Below are positions 61,782-64,000 of a stretch of 64,000 nt of DNA, piece after piece; position 1 is the stretch's first letter; each line of letters begins with the position of its first letter. The translations under genes were made by a program, and so were the position numbers. The stretch lies in contig NZ_JAHWXM010000001.1 in assembly GCF_023091225.1 (NCBI RefSeq), positions 310,001 to 374,000 of the forward strand. The letters run 5' to 3'. Source of the DNA: Microbacterium galbinum (GTDB lineage: Bacteria; Actinomycetota; Actinomycetes; Actinomycetales; Microbacteriaceae). The notes beneath the pieces were generated by a model. It did not search any database. It was not told where the DNA came from and saw only the letters and a program-made list of their open reading frames with translations.

Positions 61782-64000
61782 GTGTCCACGGTGAACAGCT
61801 TCGGTGCCCAGAGCACCCTGACGGTCGGCAGCACCGACTACGAGATCTTCCGCATCGACACGGTGCCCGGTTTCGACAAGCTCCCCTTCAGCCTCAAGGT
61901 GCTGCTGGAGAACCTCCTTCGCACCGAGGACGGCGCGAACGTCACGAAGGCGCAGATCGAGGCGCTCGGATCGTGGGATGCCGCGGCCGAGCCGAACACC
62001 GAGATCCAGTTCACGCCGGCGCGCGTCGTGATGCAGGACTTCACCGGTGTGCCCTGCATCGTCGACCTCGCCACGATGCGCGAGGCCGTCACGGCCCTGG
62101 GCGGCGACGCGAACAAGATCAACCCGCTCTCGCCGGCCGAGATGGTCATCGACCACTCGGTGATCGCCGACCTGTTCGGCTCCGAGAACGCCCTCGAGCG
62201 CAACGTCGAGATCGAGTACGAGCGCAACGGCGAGCGCTACCAGTTCCTCCGCTGGGGTCAGACGGCCTTCAGCGATTTCAAGGTCGTGCCGCCCGGAACG
62301 GGCATCGTGCACCAGGTGAACATCGAGCACCTGGCGAAGGTCATCTACGACCGCGAGGTGGGCGGCGTGCTGCGCGCGTACCCCGACACGTGCGTCGGCA
62401 CCGACTCGCACACCACGATGGTCAACGGTCTCGGCGTGCTCGGCTGGGGCGTCGGCGGTATCGAGGCCGAGGCCGCGATGCTCGGTCAGCCCGTGTCGAT
62501 GCTCATCCCGCGCGTCGTCGGCTTCAAGCTCAGCGGTGAGATCCCCGCCGGCGTCACGGCGACCGACGTCGTCCTCACGATCACCGACCAGCTGCGCAAG
62601 CACGGCGTCGTCGGCAAGTTCGTCGAGTTCTACGGCGAGGGAGTGGCCTCCGTGCCGCTCGCCAACCGTGCCACGATCGGCAACATGAGCCCCGAGTTCG
62701 GGTCGACCGCCGCGATCTTCCCGATCGACGACGTCACGCTCGACTACCTGCGCCTCACGGGCCGCAGCGAAGAGGCCGTCGCGCTCGTCGAGGCGTACGC
62801 CAAGACGCAGAAGCTGTGGCACGACCCCTCGCAGGAGCCCGTGTTCAGCGAGTACCTCGAGCTCGACCTCGCGACCGTGGTCCCGTCGATCGCCGGCCCG
62901 AAGCGCCCGCAGGACCGCATCCTCCTGTCGGAGGCCAAGTCGCAGTTCGAGCAGGACATCCTCGGATACGCGACCCCGTCGACCTCCGACTCGATCGTCG
63001 ACCTCGAGTCCAAGCACTCGTTCCCGGCGTCCGACCCCGGTCAGGCCCCCGGCGACGAGGAGCCGACCACGCGTCCGGTCCACATCAACAGCGGAGCACC
63101 GGCGAACGCCTCCAAGCCGGTTCCGGTGACGACCCCCGACGGCGAGAAGTACATCCTCGACAACGGCGCCGTCACGCTCGCGGCCATCACCTCGTGCACC
63201 AACACGTCGAACCCGTCGGTCATGATCGCCGCCGGTCTCGTCGCTCGCAAGGCGCTCGAGAAGGGTCTCAAGCAGAAGCCGTGGGTCAAGACCACGCTCG
63301 GCCCCGGTTCGAAGGTCGTCACCGACTACTACGAGAAGTCCGGTCTCGACAAGGACCTCGAGGGTCTCGGCTTCTACACCGTCGGCTACGGCTGCACGAT
63401 CTGCATCGGAAACTCCGGTCCGCTGATCGAGGAGGTCTCCGAGGCCATCAACTCGCACGACCTGGCCGTCACCGCGGTGCTCTCGGGCAACCGCAACTTC
63501 GAAGGTCGCATCAGCCCCGACGTGAAGATGAACTACCTCGCGAGCCCGCCGCTCGTGATCGCCTACGCGCTGGCCGGCTCGATGCACTTCGACTTCGAGA
63601 ACGACTCCCTGGGCAAGGGCAGTGACGGCAACGACGTCTTCCTCAAGGACATCTGGCCGTCGCCCGACGAGGTGCAGGAGATCGTCGACTCGTCGATCTC
63701 GCGCGAGCAGTTCATCAAGCAGTACGCGACCGTGTTCGACGGTGACGAGCGCTGGCGCAGCCTGCCCACTCCCGAAGACGCGATCTTCCAGTGGGACGAG
63801 GACTCGACCTACGTGCGCAAGGCGCCGTACTTCGAGGGCATGACGATGGAGCTCACCCCGGTGAAGGACATCCAGGGTGCTCGTGTCATGGCGACCCTCG
63901 GCGACTCGGTCACCACCGACCACATCTCGCCCGCCGGAAACATCAAGCCGGGCACGCCGGCCGCGCAGTACCTGACCGAGCACGGCGTCGACCGCAAGGA
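61782..64000 (+). CDS. acnA: Aconitate hydratase A (partial, runs off the window)
   Basis: About 740 residues of the usual 930 are visible. [18 protein letters not shown] near residue 84, [20 protein letters not shown] with the substrate histidine, and the iron-sulfur cysteines in [10 protein letters not shown] and [13 protein letters not shown]. It isomerises citrate to isocitrate in the TCA cycle and may bind RNA when its cluster is lost. GTG 61782 has AGAAGGAGA upstream. The frame is open to the window edge. Regulation is likely through the palindrome at 61631-61654. Confidence 0.96.
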   Translation, partial: MSTVNSFGAQSTLTVGSTDYEIFRIDTVPGFDKLPFSLKVLLENLLRTEDGANVTKAQIEALGSWDAAAEPNTEIQFTPARVVMQDFTGVPCIVDLATMREAVTALGGDANKINPLSPAEMVIDHSVIADLFGSENALERNVEIEYERNGERYQFLRWGQTAFSDFKVVPPGTGIVHQVNIEHLAKVIYDREVGGVLRAYPDTCVGTDSHTTMVNGLGVLGWGVGGIEAEAAMLGQPVSMLIPRVVGFKLSGEIPAGVTATDVVLTITDQLRKHGVVGKFVEFYGEGVASVPLANRATIGNMSPEFGSTAAIFPIDDVTLDYLRLTGRSEEAVALVEAYAKTQKLWHDPSQEPVFSEYLELDLATVVPSIAGPKRPQDRILLSEAKSQFEQDILGYATPSTSDSIVDLESKHSFPASDPGQAPGDEEPTTRPVHINSGAPANASKPVPVTTPDGEKYILDNGAVTLAAITSCTNTSNPSVMIAAGLVARKALEKGLKQKPWVKTTLGPGSKVVTDYYEKSGLDKDLEGLGFYTVGYGCTICIGNSGPLIEEVSEAINSHDLAVTAVLSGNRNFEGRISPDVKMNYLASPPLVIAYALAGSMHFDFENDSLGKGSDGNDVFLKDIWPSPDEVQEIVDSSISREQFIKQYATVFDGDERWRSLPTPEDAIFQWDEDSTYVRKAPYFEGMTMELTPVKDIQGARVMATLGDSVTTDHISPAGNIKPGTPAAQYLTEHGVDRK

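Overview
This is a gene-dense stretch of a high-GC (about 70%) actinobacterial chromosome, most likely from a motile member of the Microbacteriaceae close to Microbacterium. Reasons: a flagellar export and hook-filament cluster with csrA and fliW; the sequence sepH, DUF4193, DUF3093, dut, DUF3710, DUF3159, aconitase; glnA2-glnE near a second, adenylylatable glnA beside an RDD gene; polyphosphate glucokinase; and many promoters sitting directly on start codons. The assignment is inference from gene content; no 16S rRNA gene is present. I see no prophage, insertion sequence, CRISPR array or tRNA.

Layout. 1-10.3 kb: end of a flagellar operon (fliM end, fliN, fliO, fliP, fliQ, fliR, flhB, flhA, csrA, flgN, flgK, flgL, fliW), then an unknown protein, an HU-like protein and a convergent AAA+ ATPase. 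12.7-18.5 kb: housekeeping and redox genes (membrane methyltransferase, lactate dehydrogenase, an SDR with a divergent MmyB-type regulator, aldo/keto reductase, YchJ-like protein, zinc-ribbon coiled coil). 18.5-26 kb: a stand-alone PolA-like exonuclease/polymerase, RNase P RNA, polyphosphate glucokinase, glnA2 and glnE. 26-33.3 kb: diacylglycerol-kinase-type lipid kinase, AI-2E-type transporter, a two-component system divergent from an ABC transporter, a YciI-like protein and glutaminase. 33.4-37.9 kb: glnA with a four-half-site GlnR-type operator, RDD protein, a RimB-like aspartic/zinc peptidase divergent from a RimK ATP-grasp ligase fused to a TrkA-C domain, DUF4191. 38-47.3 kb: a membrane pseudokinase-like protein, sucB, lpd, leucyl aminopeptidase, a PAC2 protein, the primary sigma factor and a CofE-like protein. 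47.4-50.5 kb: an ATP-grasp protein divergent from two overlapping alanine-racemase-like genes, then DUF7455. 50.7-56.5 kb: topoisomerase IV (parE, parC), with an unusual intergenic mosaic between them. 56.6-64 kb: phosphodiesterase, sepH and the dut/DUF operon, ending inside aconitase.

How it works together. The flagellar block builds the export gate, the rod-to-filament junction and the CsrA-FliW translational switch. glnA, glnA2, glnE and glutaminase form a nitrogen-assimilation set: only glnA keeps the tyrosine GlnE would adenylylate, and only glnA shows the GlnR-type operator. sucB, lpd and aconitase belong to central carbon metabolism. sepH, parE/parC, sigA and rnpB are core cell-cycle and information genes.

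The most unusual observations are: (1) a pair of alanine-racemase-like genes whose catalytic residues are split between two translationally coupled open reading frames (PLP lysine in one, catalytic tyrosine in the other), suggesting an obligate heteromeric enzyme; (2) between parE and parC, a fused copy of both gene ends separating two different cargo genes, the scar of two alternative alleles being joined; (3) a RimK ligase with a potassium-channel-type TrkA-C sensor domain; (4) at least fourteen genes with a -10 hexamer exactly 6-7 bases before the start codon, implying widespread leaderless mRNAs.
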